Shown here: positions 17,470 to 26,913 of the stretch, one piece after another
Numbering within the stretch: the first letter of the stretch is position 1
How the letters are laid out: every line of letters begins with the position of its first letter
DNA from: Gluconobacter oxydans
GTDB taxonomy: Bacteria > Pseudomonadota > Alphaproteobacteria > Acetobacterales > Acetobacteraceae
Assembly (NCBI RefSeq): GCF_006539685.1
Contig: NZ_BJNM01000001.1
Location: 124,001-188,000 of the forward strand
Direction: 5' to 3'
DNA length: 64,000 bases
Position numbers and translations under genes: made by a program
Notes under the pieces: generated by a model
Database searches by the model: none
Seen by the model: the letters and a program-made list of their open reading frames with translations, nothing else
What the model was told of the DNA's origin: nothing

Positions 17470-19775
17470 ATGTTCCGATTTAACAATATCCTTCTGTGTA
17501 CAAGTGCGCTGGTTCTGACGCTGCCAGCTGTTGCGGCAACGACGTCGGGCAAGGCCGTGCATGGAACGAAAGGTCACCCTGCTGTCCCGCCTTCGGTTGT
17601 GCGGGTGCGGCATGTCGTGCCGTCTTCGGATCCGGAATCGATCCAGGTGTACCGCAGGAAAAATGCGTTCGGGCAGCTGGCGATGCAGCATCAGAGCGTG
17701 TCGGTCACGCATATCGATTCAACCGAACTGGCGCGGCATCAGGTGACGGATGTGAAGGGGCTGATGAACTTTGCTCCGAACCTGACGGTGCAGCCGCAGG
17801 GTTCGAGTTCGGCAGTGAACTTCACGCTGCGCGGTGTGGGACTGAACGACTTTACCGCGAATAATACACCGTCGGTCATGACCTATGTGGACGGCGTGAC
17901 GCTGCCGATCGGCTATATGGCAGGGGCCGCGATGTTCGACATGGCCGGGGTTGATGTGAGTACCGGGCCATCGGGCTTTACGCATGGTCAGACGGTGACG
18001 GCCGGTGAGATCAACATCAAGACGGCCGATCCGACGAAGACGTTCCATTACGGGGCGTCGGAAGACATTGCGACCTATGATCGCAGCATTACGAACCTGT
18101 ATGTGTCGGGACCGCTGTCGTCCAATGTGCAGTACCGCATTGCGGGTTTTACGCAGCAGGGCGGAGGCTTTCAGAAGAACATCAATACCGGGCAGTCGCT
18201 GGGAAATGCCAACAAGGGCGGGCTGCGGGCCAAGGTTGCCTGGCAGCCGGATGACAGGACGAACATCGTCTTCAGCAGCAACTGGATGCAGGATGATTCC
18301 CAGGCGATGGGCGCCTACAATATCCAGGATCTGGCGCGCAATACGCCGACCTATCAGAACAACCGGAACACGGGCTGGGGCTTTACGCCGGATTTCCTGA
18401 AAATCACGGGTAATTCCGCGGGGACGAAGCCGTCCTACAACAACACGTTCTGGGGGGCGGGCGTCAATTTCACCCGCAATCTGGGTTTTGCCGATCTGAG
18501 CACCATCAGCGCGTTCCAGCAGATGTATGTGCACAACCTGATGGATCTGGATGGCACGCGCTATGCGATCTATGACGACGACGTCAATACGGATGCTAAC
18601 CTGTTTTCGCAGGAAGTGAAGCTGGCGTCGCGCAATCCGCATGACCGGCTGCAGTGGAATGTGGGCATGTATTATGACCGCACGCAGATGCACTCAGTCA
18701 TTTTCAATGATTATACCGGCTCGGGATCGCGGCCTTATATCCAGCGGACGAGTTATAATCAGGATCAGCAGGCGTTCAGCCAGTACGGCCATCTGCGTCT
18801 GACGGTCACGAAGCGGCTGCATCTTCTGGCGGGGATCACGCATGAGTCCGATGACCGCGATCTCTATAACATGCAGACGATGCGCTATAATACGGCCATC
18901 TATCCCACACCGTTCGACAACCATTACGGGCGCCGCGGGGCGCTGACGAACCAGTTTTCGGGGATGGGCGGGATCGAGTATCAGGCGCTCGACAACCTGA
19001 TGTTCTATGGCTCCATCCGCAAGGGCTTCAAGCCAGGTGGTTTTACAGCGAACAATACGGTCGTGGCCTCGCAGCTCAATCCGACCAAACCGGAATCCCT
19101 GCTGGCCTATGAGGTCGGTTTCAAGTCTGACTACTGGAACCACAAAATCCGCCTCAATGGCGATGCGTTCTGGTACGACTATCACGGGCAGCAGGTGGCC
19201 GGGCTTGCCGTGGTGTCGAACTATGGTGTGGTCGGCCAGTACGTCAACATTCCCAAGAGCCGGATCTGGGGTGTGGAAATGGAGATCGATGCCAATCCCA
19301 TTCCGGGTCTGCTGCTGCATCAGCACTTCGGTTACGAGCGCGGAAATTACGAGGATTACAGCGCGATCGATTCCACGGCCGTCGCGGCGACCTATATCCG
19401 GACGGGCAAGCTGGTGGCGCTGTATCGCAGCTACGCCGGGGTCGATATGGGGATCCCGAAACTGACGCTCGAAGGCTCGGCATCCTACAAGGCGAAGCTC
19501 GGGACGCGGTGGACGCTGACGTCGTATCTTGACTACAGCTATCGCGGATCGCAGCTCGATGGCCGGGGAACAACCTGTACCGGATGCCGGAGTATTTCCT
19601 GATGGATGTCGGTCTGACCTTCGCGCCGAAAAGCGGAAAATGGTCTCTCGGGGCCTATGTCAACAACATCCTGGACCGGCGTTATGACGTGACGCGCCAG
19701 ACCGGGCTGAACGGAATTTTCGGCATTCCGGGAACGCCGCGGATGGTGGGCGGACGGCTGCGGGTGGATTTCTGA
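17470..19775 (+). pseudogene. TonB-dependent receptor with a C-terminal frameshift
   Basis: Receptor of about 768 residues if restored. A signal peptide (MFRFNNILLCTSALVLTLP) follows a GGGGAGA box; the plug contains VKGLMNFAPNLTVQPQG, VNFTLRGVGLNDF and SGFTHGQTVTAGEINIKT. The frame runs into TGA at 19600-19602. The last strands lie one frame over: from about 19569 the codons read NNLYRMPEYFLMDVGLTF and end GGRLRVDF at 19775. A single base lost in the G run 19565-19568 (gggg where ggggg would restore the frame) explains it. As written, the protein would lack its final strands and terminal Phe and should not assemble. It may be a real mutation, slipped-strand variation or a homopolymer read error. 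Confidence 0.85.
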
Positions 19776-19799
19776 GCCTGCGCTCCGCCAGATGCGATG

Positions 19800-19846
19800 C
19801 TGGTCCTCTTCCCGTTCGACGGGGCGGGAAGAGGGCCAGCGGTTTT
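19800..19846. terminator. Hairpin terminator between TonB receptor and ppk2
   Basis: Stem of 15 bp with one wobble, CTGGTCCTCTTCCCG with CGGGAAGAGGGCCAG, a 10-nt loop, and CGGTTTT after it on the plus strand. It serves the receptor gene and lies just past the convergent ppk2 stop. Confidence 0.7.
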
Positions 19847-20763
19847 CAGTAGCGCTCGGGCACGAGCATGTCATCGGGCGTGGGTTCGCGCTCGTAATCC
19901 GGATGGAACACGCGCTCGGGCAGGACCACTTCGGGGCGGGTGACAGGTTCGTAGGGCACGAGGGACAGCAGATGCGCGATGCAGTTCAGGCGCGCGCGCT
20001 TCTTGTCGACGGCCGGAACGACCCACCACGGGGCTTCGGGAATGCTGGAGCGTTCCAGCATGACTTCCTTGGCCAGGGTATAGTTTTCCCAGCGGCGGCG
20101 GCTTTCAAGGTCCATCGGGCTGAGCTTCCACTGCTTCAGCGGGTCCTCGATGCGGGCGCGGAAGCGTGATTCCTGCTCCTCGTCGGTGATCGAGAACCAG
20201 AACTTGATGACCCGGATGCCGCTGCGGACCAGCATCCGCTCGAATTCCGGAACGGAGCGGAAGAACTCTTCGTATTCCTCCTCCGTGCAGAACCCCATGA
20301 CGCGCTCGACGCCGGCGCGGTTATACCAGCTGCGGTCGAACAGGACGATTTCGCCCGCGGCCGGAAGATGGGCCACATAGCGCTGGAAATACCACTGCGT
20401 GCGCTCGCGGTCATTCGGGGCGGGCAGGGCGGCGACGCGGCAGATGCGCGGGTTCAGGCGCTGGGTGATGCGCTTGATGGCGCCTCCCTTGCCGGCAGCG
20501 TCACGCCCCTCGAACACGACGACAATGCGCTCGCCCGTGGCCTTGACCCAGTCCTGAAGCTTGATGAGCTCGCCCTGAAGGCGGATCAACTCGCGGAAAT
20601 AGGTGCGACGGAAAGCACGCTCCGCAGGATCGAGGCCTTTCCCTTCGTTTTCTTCCAGGGAGAGCTCGAATTCCTCATCCAGGTCATCGATGATTTCGTA
20701 GCGCATGCGCTCCCGGGCCTGTTCGTCTGGCGAAAGGCCCACGAAATCGTTGTCCTGCGTCAT
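19846..20763 (-). CDS. ppk2: Polyphosphate kinase 2
   Basis: Cytoplasmic phosphotransferase of 305 residues that moves phosphate between polyphosphate and nucleoside diphosphates. The Walker A motif is GRDAAGKGG (residues 86-94) and the Walker B/lid region is LFDRSWYNRAG (141-151), followed by FWFSITDEEQ and the PMDLESRRRWENY stretch, all typical of class I PPK2. The N-terminal acidic part (YEIIDDLDEEFELS) is also usual. It comes after oprB and pstS genes on the same strand, which hints at a phosphate-related group, although gaps of about 100 bases leave room for separate promoters. Confidence 0.93.
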   Translation of the reverse strand: MTQDNDFVGLSPDEQARERMRYEIIDDLDEEFELSLEENEGKGLDPAERAFRRTYFRELIRLQGELIKLQDWVKATGERIVVVFEGRDAAGKGGAIKRITQRLNPRICRVAALPAPNDRERTQWYFQRYVAHLPAAGEIVLFDRSWYNRAGVERVMGFCTEEEYEEFFRSVPEFERMLVRSGIRVIKFWFSITDEEQESRFRARIEDPLKQWKLSPMDLESRRRWENYTLAKEVMLERSSIPEAPWWVVPAVDKKRARLNCIAHLLSLVPYEPVTRPEVVLPERVFHPDYEREPTPDDMLVPERY

Positions 20764-20865
20764 GGATTGGTTCCTTTGTCATCGGCATCACGGGCCGTGA
20801 ACGGAACCTTACCGGGCACAGGGCCGCCGAAGTTTGAAAGTTAATTGAAATCATAATGTAGGTTT

Positions 20866-22320
20866 TCAGAATGTCGTGGTCATGTTCAGTCCCAGAACGG
20901 CGCCGCGGGATGCGGAAACCGCCCCTTTTTCCGGCTCCTGTCCACCAAGGTTCCAGAAATACTGGAAGTCCGGCTGAAGGGTGATGTAGTCGCGCACGGG
21001 GAGCTGCCACGTCAGTTCGATATGATGTTCCGGCACCAGAAGTCGGCCCGAACTGTCCGACAGGCGGATGACGTCCCGCGCGTTTTCCTTTGCGCGATGA
21101 CTGTAAAACCCGGTGCCCCAGCCGATCCCGATCACATCATTGGGGCGGGACGGGACGAAACCCTGAAAGGTCAGACCGGCCTCCACTTCCGTCGTGAAGC
21201 GGTTGCGCGTCCCGCTGGCAAGGGTGGCGCGGACGAAGGCGTTGATCGCCTTTACGGGCTCGCTCACCGTGCGCCACAGGGCCTGATCCAGCACGACATA
21301 TCCCAGCCAGGTTCCGGAATGATACAGCGGTTTCCCCGTGCTGTCGGGACTGCCGAGCAGGCCGCCATGACTGTCATAGCGCGGGTCGGGGAAGCGTCCG
21401 GTATCGTACAGGCCACCGATTTTCCATGTTCCGGGAAGGGCTGGCGCGTCCTTTCCCGAAAGACTTTGGGCGGCATCCACCCAGAGCTGCGCTTCCCCCA
21501 TGAACAATGTGCCGCCGCTGGTGGAAAAGGTTGTGCCCGACGGGTCGATGCGGGTCGGGCTGATGTTGCTGTAAAACGGCCCTTTGGTCGGATTGTCGTC
21601 GGTGATGGCCAGCATGAGCACCAGCGGATAGGCGGGGGACCATTTGATCCGGGTGCCGACGGCGGAAAAGGGCCATGAGGGGCCGCCCGAATAGAGATTG
21701 CTGGACGTCGAGAGCGGCCAGCCGAAACTGGCATTCAGAAACAGGGACGCGTTCTGGCTGACAAGAAACTCGGTATCCAGATCGATCGTGCCGACGCGGA
21801 TATCCAGCCGGTTTCCGAAGAAACCCTGCCCGTACCAGAGCTCGAACAGGCGCGTCGTGCGGCCCGCATCATAACCACTGACCGGGTTCAGCGACCCAAG
21901 GCGTTCTCCGGCAAGCGAACGTCCCCGCACCTGAATGGCACTGATATTGAGCAGCCCGTCATGCCAGCCAAAGGCGCGCCGGGTTTCCAGCAGAAGTGTT
22001 GCTGCCGTCATGCCGTCATAGGTCGGACCAGGATGCATGCCGCCCGAGGTCAGGCCCCAGATTTCCTCGACGTCCTGAAGATTGAACCTGATCCCCTTGC
22101 GGGCCAGCCAGGAGCGTGCGCCACCCACATTGCCGAGAAGTTCGGTGCCGGTGTCCTCAGGGGGCAGGACAAATCCAGGCGCGGGCGAGGGCAGCGGCAC
22201 GCCGGAAGGCAGAACATCCGTGACCAGTGGCGCTGTGGCAGCATGTGCTGTCCCGATCAGGACCCCCAGAACACTGCACAGACCGGCCAGACGCCAACGA
22301 TCCGGAACGCGGTCTGACAA
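20866..22320 (-). CDS. OprB-type carbohydrate porin
   Basis: Outer-membrane channel of 484 residues. The signal peptide ends near ..LIGTAHAA; the mature protein has GNVGGARSWLARKGIRFNL, the start of the OprB domain, then beta strands with ELWYGQGFFGNRLDIRVG, SFGWPLSTSSN and a C-terminal GLNMTTTF ending in Phe. OprB porins usually pass glucose and other sugars. The position between an orphan phosphate-binding protein and polyphosphate kinase 2 is unusual for a sugar porin, so the solute here is open. About 100 bases separate it from each neighbour. Confidence 0.88.
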   Translation of the reverse strand: MSDRVPDRWRLAGLCSVLGVLIGTAHAATAPLVTDVLPSGVPLPSPAPGFVLPPEDTGTELLGNVGGARSWLARKGIRFNLQDVEEIWGLTSGGMHPGPTYDGMTAATLLLETRRAFGWHDGLLNISAIQVRGRSLAGERLGSLNPVSGYDAGRTTRLFELWYGQGFFGNRLDIRVGTIDLDTEFLVSQNASLFLNASFGWPLSTSSNLYSGGPSWPFSAVGTRIKWSPAYPLVLMLAITDDNPTKGPFYSNISPTRIDPSGTTFSTSGGTLFMGEAQLWVDAAQSLSGKDAPALPGTWKIGGLYDTGRFPDPRYDSHGGLLGSPDSTGKPLYHSGTWLGYVVLDQALWRTVSEPVKAINAFVRATLASGTRNRFTTEVEAGLTFQGFVPSRPNDVIGIGWGTGFYSHRAKENARDVIRLSDSSGRLLVPEHHIELTWQLPVRDYITLQPDFQYFWNLGGQEPEKGAVSASRGAVLGLNMTTTF

Positions 22321-22410
22321 GACGGGTCCCCTTTACCCAAGGTGCTGGAATGTCACGATCATTCACAGCAAGGGGAGGGGGATGGGAAGTGAAGTTATTA
22401 TGACGTCCGC

Positions 22411-23400
22411 TCAGGGCCAGCTGGCCAGAATCCTTTCTTTTACGGGCGTCGGTAACGGCACGTAATCCAGATCCCGCGTGGCATCATCGCTCTGTTTCAG
22501 GCCGTATCTGAAAAATGCTTTTACGGCGGCGCGCGTTGCTGGGGCCGCCGGATGGACGGGAACGAGGGCGAAGGTCGCGCTCATGATCGGCCAGGCCTGA
22601 GCCCCCGGTGCGGCCAGAAGATTGACGGCATAATGGTCCGCATGGAGCCAGTCCGCGCTGCTGGCCGCACCTGTGAAAGCCGCTTTGCCGGGGGCGACGA
22701 ACTGCCCGGCATGGTTTTTCAGCCGAACGGTATTCAGCCTGTCCCGACGCGCGAAGGCGTATTCCACAAAGCCGATCCCGCCGATGGACTGCCGCACGCT
22801 GGCCGCAACCCCGTCATTGCCCCGCGCTTCCGAGCCATCACCCCACATCCCGGCTTTCCAGTCGGGGGCGACGGCATGAAGATAGTCGCTGAAGACCTGA
22901 CTGGTGCCCGAGGCCTCCTCACGATGGATGGGCAGCACATCCAGATCCGGCAGGCGCAGGCCGGGATTGAGCGCACGGATGCGCGGATCGGCCCATGACG
23001 TGATCCTGCCGTCAAACAGGGCGGCAAGCGTTGGTCCGTCCAGCTTCATCTGGTTGGACGCGATGCCGGGAACATTGATGACCACCACGATCGCGCCGAT
23101 CGCCGTCGGGAACTGGTAAAGCCCCCGTTCATCCAGAACGTCCCCCGAAAGCGGGAGATCCGACGCCCCGAAATCCACGGCTCCCGCCATGATGAGCCTC
23201 TGTCCCTCGCCGGAACCGACGCTGCGGTATGTCAGGGAAAAGCCGGTCTGGCGGTGGAGTTCAGCGCTCCAGGCTCGGTAAAGGGGCGCGGCGAAGCTCG
23301 ATCCGCCCCCTGTGAGAGTGGCGGAATGCGCCGTCCCGAAGACCATGACAACAAGAGCGACCGCAAGGCCGCGCGCGATAAACCCCACACGATGAAACAT
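22411..23400 (-). CDS. pstS: PstS-like phosphate-binding periplasmic protein (no pstCAB nearby)
   Basis: Substrate-binding protein of 329 residues from the chosen start MFHRVGFIARG, which gives a signal peptide; 27 upstream in-frame residues look non-coding. Phosphate-binding features are GGGSSFAAPLYRAW at the mature start, SGEGQRLI, DFGASDLPL and REEASGTSQVFSDYL. These match PstS, which delivers phosphate to the PstCAB transporter. No pstC, pstA, pstB or phoU lies in the window, so this is an orphan copy, perhaps serving a transporter elsewhere or acting as a scavenger. It may share a transcript with oprB (90-base gap) and ppk2. A Fur-regulated receptor gene is divergent from it. Confidence 0.88.
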   Translation of the reverse strand: MFHRVGFIARGLAVALVVMVFGTAHSATLTGGGSSFAAPLYRAWSAELHRQTGFSLTYRSVGSGEGQRLIMAGAVDFGASDLPLSGDVLDERGLYQFPTAIGAIVVVINVPGIASNQMKLDGPTLAALFDGRITSWADPRIRALNPGLRLPDLDVLPIHREEASGTSQVFSDYLHAVAPDWKAGMWGDGSEARGNDGVAASVRQSIGGIGFVEYAFARRDRLNTVRLKNHAGQFVAPGKAAFTGAASSADWLHADHYAVNLLAAPGAQAWPIMSATFALVPVHPAAPATRAAVKAFFRYGLKQSDDATRDLDYVPLPTPVKERILASWP

Positions 23401-23536
23401 GCCTGACCACGCTCCGTTCTGATGCTCCGGCTGCCCTGTCAGTATCACTGCGGGGAACGTCGTGACCATGCCTGTCATCAAGGTTTAAGCGGTCACCTGT
23501 GGCCTCGAAGCAACAATGTCATTATTACACAATATT

Positions 23537-23555
23537 GCTAATGAGAATCATTTGC
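23537..23555. promoter_or_regulatory. Fur box upstream of siderophore receptor
   Basis: The 19 bases GCTAATGAGAATCATTTGC match 15 of 19 positions of the classical GATAATGATAATCATTATC consensus. It lies 131 bases before the chosen receptor start, in the divergent region shared with pstS. This indicates iron repression by Fur. Confidence 0.8.
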
Positions 23556-23685
23556 ATTAACATCTGGGATGCGGGAAACAGACCCCAGTCAGAACGTCGC
23601 GGCGGTTTTGCCTGACGCGTGGTCCCTTCGGGATCAGGCGGAAGCCGGCGGAAGATTTGTGAAGTTTCCAGAGTTCAGGTGCTGC

Positions 23686-26007
23686 ATGCCTTCAGAAAAC
23701 GATTTTTCGATCCCATCGCCATCGGGCGCATCCCTCAGGTCATCCCGCGACGGTTCGGGCCAGAAATGGTCGGCCCTCGTCATGCTCGCGCTCGGCGCAG
23801 GTCTGGGTGTCGCAGAAGCCGGGGACGCCGAGGCACAGGACGGAACGGATACGGGCACGACCGCGACCGACAGCACGATCAACCTCTCCGCCGTGCGCGT
23901 TCACGGTCAGGTGGACGCTGACAGCAGCAATACGAACAACACGTCTCTCGATATCGGGCGCATGCCGGGCACGGTCCGTGACACGCCGCAGACCATCAGC
24001 GTCGTGCCGAAAGAGCTGATCATCCAGCAGCGCCTGTTCACGCTGGATCAGGCACTTGCCAATGTTCCGGGCATTACGATGTCCACGGGCGAAGGCAATG
24101 GCGGCCTGAACGGCGACCAGTTCCGCATCCGCGGCCAGCAGGCGCGTGGCGACATCTATGAAGATGGCCTGCGGGACTTCGGAACCTATGTGCGTGACAC
24201 GTTCAATACCGAGAGCGTCGAAGTCATCAAGGGACCGAGCGGCGAGTATTTCGGTGCGGGCAATGTGGGTGGCGTGATCAACCAGACGCTCAAGAAGGCG
24301 CATCTGGGCAACCATTACGATCTGGACCAGACTTTCGCCAGCGGCATGCAGTATCGCGGCACGGCGGATGTGAACTACCAGCTTGGCAAGCATACTGCCC
24401 TGCGCGTGAACGGCATGTACAACAAGCAGGACGTGGCCGATCGCGACAACATCCGCACGGACCGTTATGGCGTGGCGGCGGATCTTGGTTTCGGTCTGGG
24501 GACGAAAACGACCTATCACCTGAATTACCAGTGGCTCGGCAGCCGTGGCACGCCGGATTACGGTGTTCCGATGATCCAGATCGGCGGCATCTATTCCCCG
24601 ATCACGAGCCATGGTCTGAACCGCGATACGAGCTATGCGCGCAGCTTCAACATGGACAATTCGAACATCCACATGGTGACGTCGAAGTTCTCGTCGGAAA
24701 TCGCGCGCTGGCTGACGTTCAACAACGATACGCGTTTTACGCACTACCATCGTGACTACTCCGCAACGACCCCGAATGCCTGTACCGGAACCTGTGTCAC
24801 GTCGTTCCTGTCAGGCGGCAACCCGACGCTGCCTTACGGCGCCGACGGTGGTGTGGCCTATCAGCAGGATGGCTGGGGCATCCAGAACGTTATGATGGCT
24901 CGGGCGAAGTTCAATACGGGCTTCCTGCATCATGACGTCCGCGCGGGTGTGGACATCAACTACACCAAGGACGACCGGATCATGGGCACGTATGTGAACC
25001 GTGTGAACGACCAGACGATCCGCAACCCGTCCTATTCCTCGCCGGGCACCTATATCACCTGGCCCTCCAGCGGGCACCGGACGGCGGATTTCCGCGATCT
25101 GGGTCTCTTTCTGGCGGACAAGATCCACATCACCAAGCGTCTGTCCCTGTTCGGAACGTTCCGCTGGGACAGCTTCGAGAGCACATACTGGAGTGCGGCG
25201 GCAGCCTCTTCGGGCGTGCAGTCCCAGTCGTCCAACAAGTTCAGCCCGTCCGCGAGCCTTATGTATGACCTGGACGACAACAAGACCGTCTATTTCACGT
25301 TCTCCCGCTCCTACAAGCCGGTCGGAACGGATGCGTCGTCTGAAATCACCAATCAGGCGAGCGTTGGAGACGTCCCTGTCAACGGAAAGAACCTTAAGCC
25401 GCAGCGCAGCGACCTGTTCGAAGTCGGCACCAAGATGGACTTCCTCAACAAGCATCTGGGCATGACGGCGGCGCTGTATCAGATCGAACAGAACAACTCG
25501 TACACCTACGACGAGAGCGGCAATATCATTACCGGCTTCCAGGATGCAGGAACCGGGCGTGAGATCCGCGGTGCGGAACTGAGCCTGACGGGCAAGATCA
25601 CGAAGGAATGGGAAATCTATGCCGCGTATTCCTACATGGGCGGCAAGGTAACGAATTCTACCACGACGGACGGCAAGCAGGCCCCGCAGCTCCCGCACAA
25701 CAACTTCTCGGTCTGGACGTCCTATGATCTGTCGCCGGTGCTGCTCAAGCCGGGTCAGGGCAAGCTGAGTGTCGGTGGTGGCGCGCAGTACAGCTCCGGC
25801 TACTGGGCGAACGAGGCAAACACGGCCCGCATGCCGTACAACTTCTCGCTGAATACCATGATTTCCTACCAGTACGGCCGGTATCATGTGCAGTTCAACG
25901 CCAACAACCTGTCCGATCACCTGAACTATGCTTCGGCCTTCAGTACGGGCCGTGCCGTGCCGCAGTCCGGCCGGACCTTCATGGGCAATTTCGGCATCGG
26001 TTTCTGA
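23686..26007 (+). CDS. TonB-dependent siderophore receptor
   Basis: Outer-membrane ferric-siderophore transporter of 773 residues from the chosen start (MPSENDFSIPS); an in-frame ATG at 23569 is less likely because it sits close to the Fur box. A long signal region ends near AEAQDG. The plug carries TPQTISVVPKELI, LANVPGITMSTGEGNGG, RIRGQQARGDIYEDGLRDF and VEVIKGPSGEYFGAGNVGG, the Fiu/CirA-like siderophore-receptor pattern. The barrel ends FMGNFGIGF with the required terminal Phe. A strong Fur box upstream supports iron control. Genes for a Sel1 protein, a methyltransferase and a DUF4405 membrane protein follow on the same strand. Confidence 0.93.
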   Translation: MPSENDFSIPSPSGASLRSSRDGSGQKWSALVMLALGAGLGVAEAGDAEAQDGTDTGTTATDSTINLSAVRVHGQVDADSSNTNNTSLDIGRMPGTVRDTPQTISVVPKELIIQQRLFTLDQALANVPGITMSTGEGNGGLNGDQFRIRGQQARGDIYEDGLRDFGTYVRDTFNTESVEVIKGPSGEYFGAGNVGGVINQTLKKAHLGNHYDLDQTFASGMQYRGTADVNYQLGKHTALRVNGMYNKQDVADRDNIRTDRYGVAADLGFGLGTKTTYHLNYQWLGSRGTPDYGVPMIQIGGIYSPITSHGLNRDTSYARSFNMDNSNIHMVTSKFSSEIARWLTFNNDTRFTHYHRDYSATTPNACTGTCVTSFLSGGNPTLPYGADGGVAYQQDGWGIQNVMMARAKFNTGFLHHDVRAGVDINYTKDDRIMGTYVNRVNDQTIRNPSYSSPGTYITWPSSGHRTADFRDLGLFLADKIHITKRLSLFGTFRWDSFESTYWSAAAASSGVQSQSSNKFSPSASLMYDLDDNKTVYFTFSRSYKPVGTDASSEITNQASVGDVPVNGKNLKPQRSDLFEVGTKMDFLNKHLGMTAALYQIEQNNSYTYDESGNIITGFQDAGTGREIRGAELSLTGKITKEWEIYAAYSYMGGKVTNSTTTDGKQAPQLPHNNFSVWTSYDLSPVLLKPGQGKLSVGGGAQYSSGYWANEANTARMPYNFSLNTMISYQYGRYHVQFNANNLSDHLNYASAFSTGRAVPQSGRTFMGNFGIGF

Positions 26008-26038
26008 TCCGGACCATTCCCCTGTCCTGCAAAAAACC

Positions 26039-26067
26039 CCGGTCTTTCACCCCGCGTGAAAGACCGG
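26039..26067 (+). terminator. Perfect hairpin between receptor and Sel1 gene
   Basis: 12-bp perfect stem CCGGTCTTTCAC with GTGAAAGACCGG and a CCCGC loop. No T run follows on the plus strand; an A run precedes it. It probably protects the receptor mRNA end or reduces downstream expression rather than stopping all transcription. Confidence 0.5.
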
Positions 26068-26083
26068 ACCAGAAAGGAACGCG

Positions 26084-26809
26084 ATGTCATCAGTGTCAGG
26101 AGCGCATCAGGATGACGGGACCGCCCGGCCTGCGCCTTTGCCTGTTCCCGAACAGGTGAAGGCACAGCTGATTCTGGCGCAGACCCATCTGGATGCAGGG
26201 CGTCGGGAAGACGCCTTTTCCTGTTTCGCGATCGCGGCGCGCAGCGGACATCCCGTGGCGCTGAACATGCTCGGTCGCGCCTATGAGCGGGGCTGGGGCG
26301 TGAAGCGCAACCCGGCCATGGCGGCGCGATGTTTTGAAACCGCGATCGAGGGCGGAGACGGCTGGGCCATGTTCAATCTGGCCGATCTGTTCCTGGCCGG
26401 GGACGGGGTGCCAAAGAATACGCAGCGGGCTTACCGGCTCTATGTGGATGCCGCCCGGACCGGAAACGCCAAGGCCCTGAACATGCTGGGGATCATGCAC
26501 GAGGACGGTTCAGCCCCGGCAGGGGGGCCTGATCCGGACACGGCCCATCAGTTTTATCAGGCCGCGGCCGAGGGCGGGGACTGCTGGGCCTGGCTCAATC
26601 TGGCGCGTCTTGCGCTGGAACGGGGCGCCTGGTCCGAGGCAGCGGAGGCGCTTGAAAAAGCGCTGGATTGCGCGATCATCGGCGTGCCCGACGCCGTGCT
26701 GGCCCTGATCCGCCCCCATGCGCGGGAGCGCGTGTTCCAGGCTGTCATGATCCGCTGCCTTGCGCTGCTGGAGGCCCAGGCGGCGAGGGGCGTCTCCCAT
26801 GCCGCCTGA
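26084..26809 (+). CDS. Sel1-repeat protein
   Basis: Helical-repeat protein of 241 residues without a signal peptide. Four to five Sel1-like units are visible, including ALNMLGRAYERGWGVKRNP, AMFNLADLFLAGDGVPKNT and ALNMLGIMHEDGSA, then a less regular unit (AWLNLARLALERGAWSEAA). Such repeats bind other proteins. Sel1 proteins often sit behind TonB siderophore receptors in other proteobacteria, for example next to PiuC-type hydroxylases, where their role is unclear. It follows the receptor after a 76-base gap containing a strong hairpin, so it is probably expressed at a lower level from the same iron-controlled transcript. Confidence 0.85.
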   Translation: MSSVSGAHQDDGTARPAPLPVPEQVKAQLILAQTHLDAGRREDAFSCFAIAARSGHPVALNMLGRAYERGWGVKRNPAMAARCFETAIEGGDGWAMFNLADLFLAGDGVPKNTQRAYRLYVDAARTGNAKALNMLGIMHEDGSAPAGGPDPDTAHQFYQAAAEGGDCWAWLNLARLALERGAWSEAAEALEKALDCAIIGVPDAVLALIRPHARERVFQAVMIRCLALLEAQAARGVSHAA

Positions 26810-26913
26810 GCTGAAACATCGCCTTACAGACCGTGCGTTTTTCATACAGAATGGTGAGGTGACAGCGCCTGAAACCATGACAGGATATTGGTTTCAGAGA
26901 AGGATCGCGTTGC

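Noticed and set aside
23430-23480. CTGTCAG and CTGTCAT as Pho-box half-sites before pstS
   Set aside because: The two are about 36 bases apart instead of the 11-base direct spacing, so not a Pho box as written.
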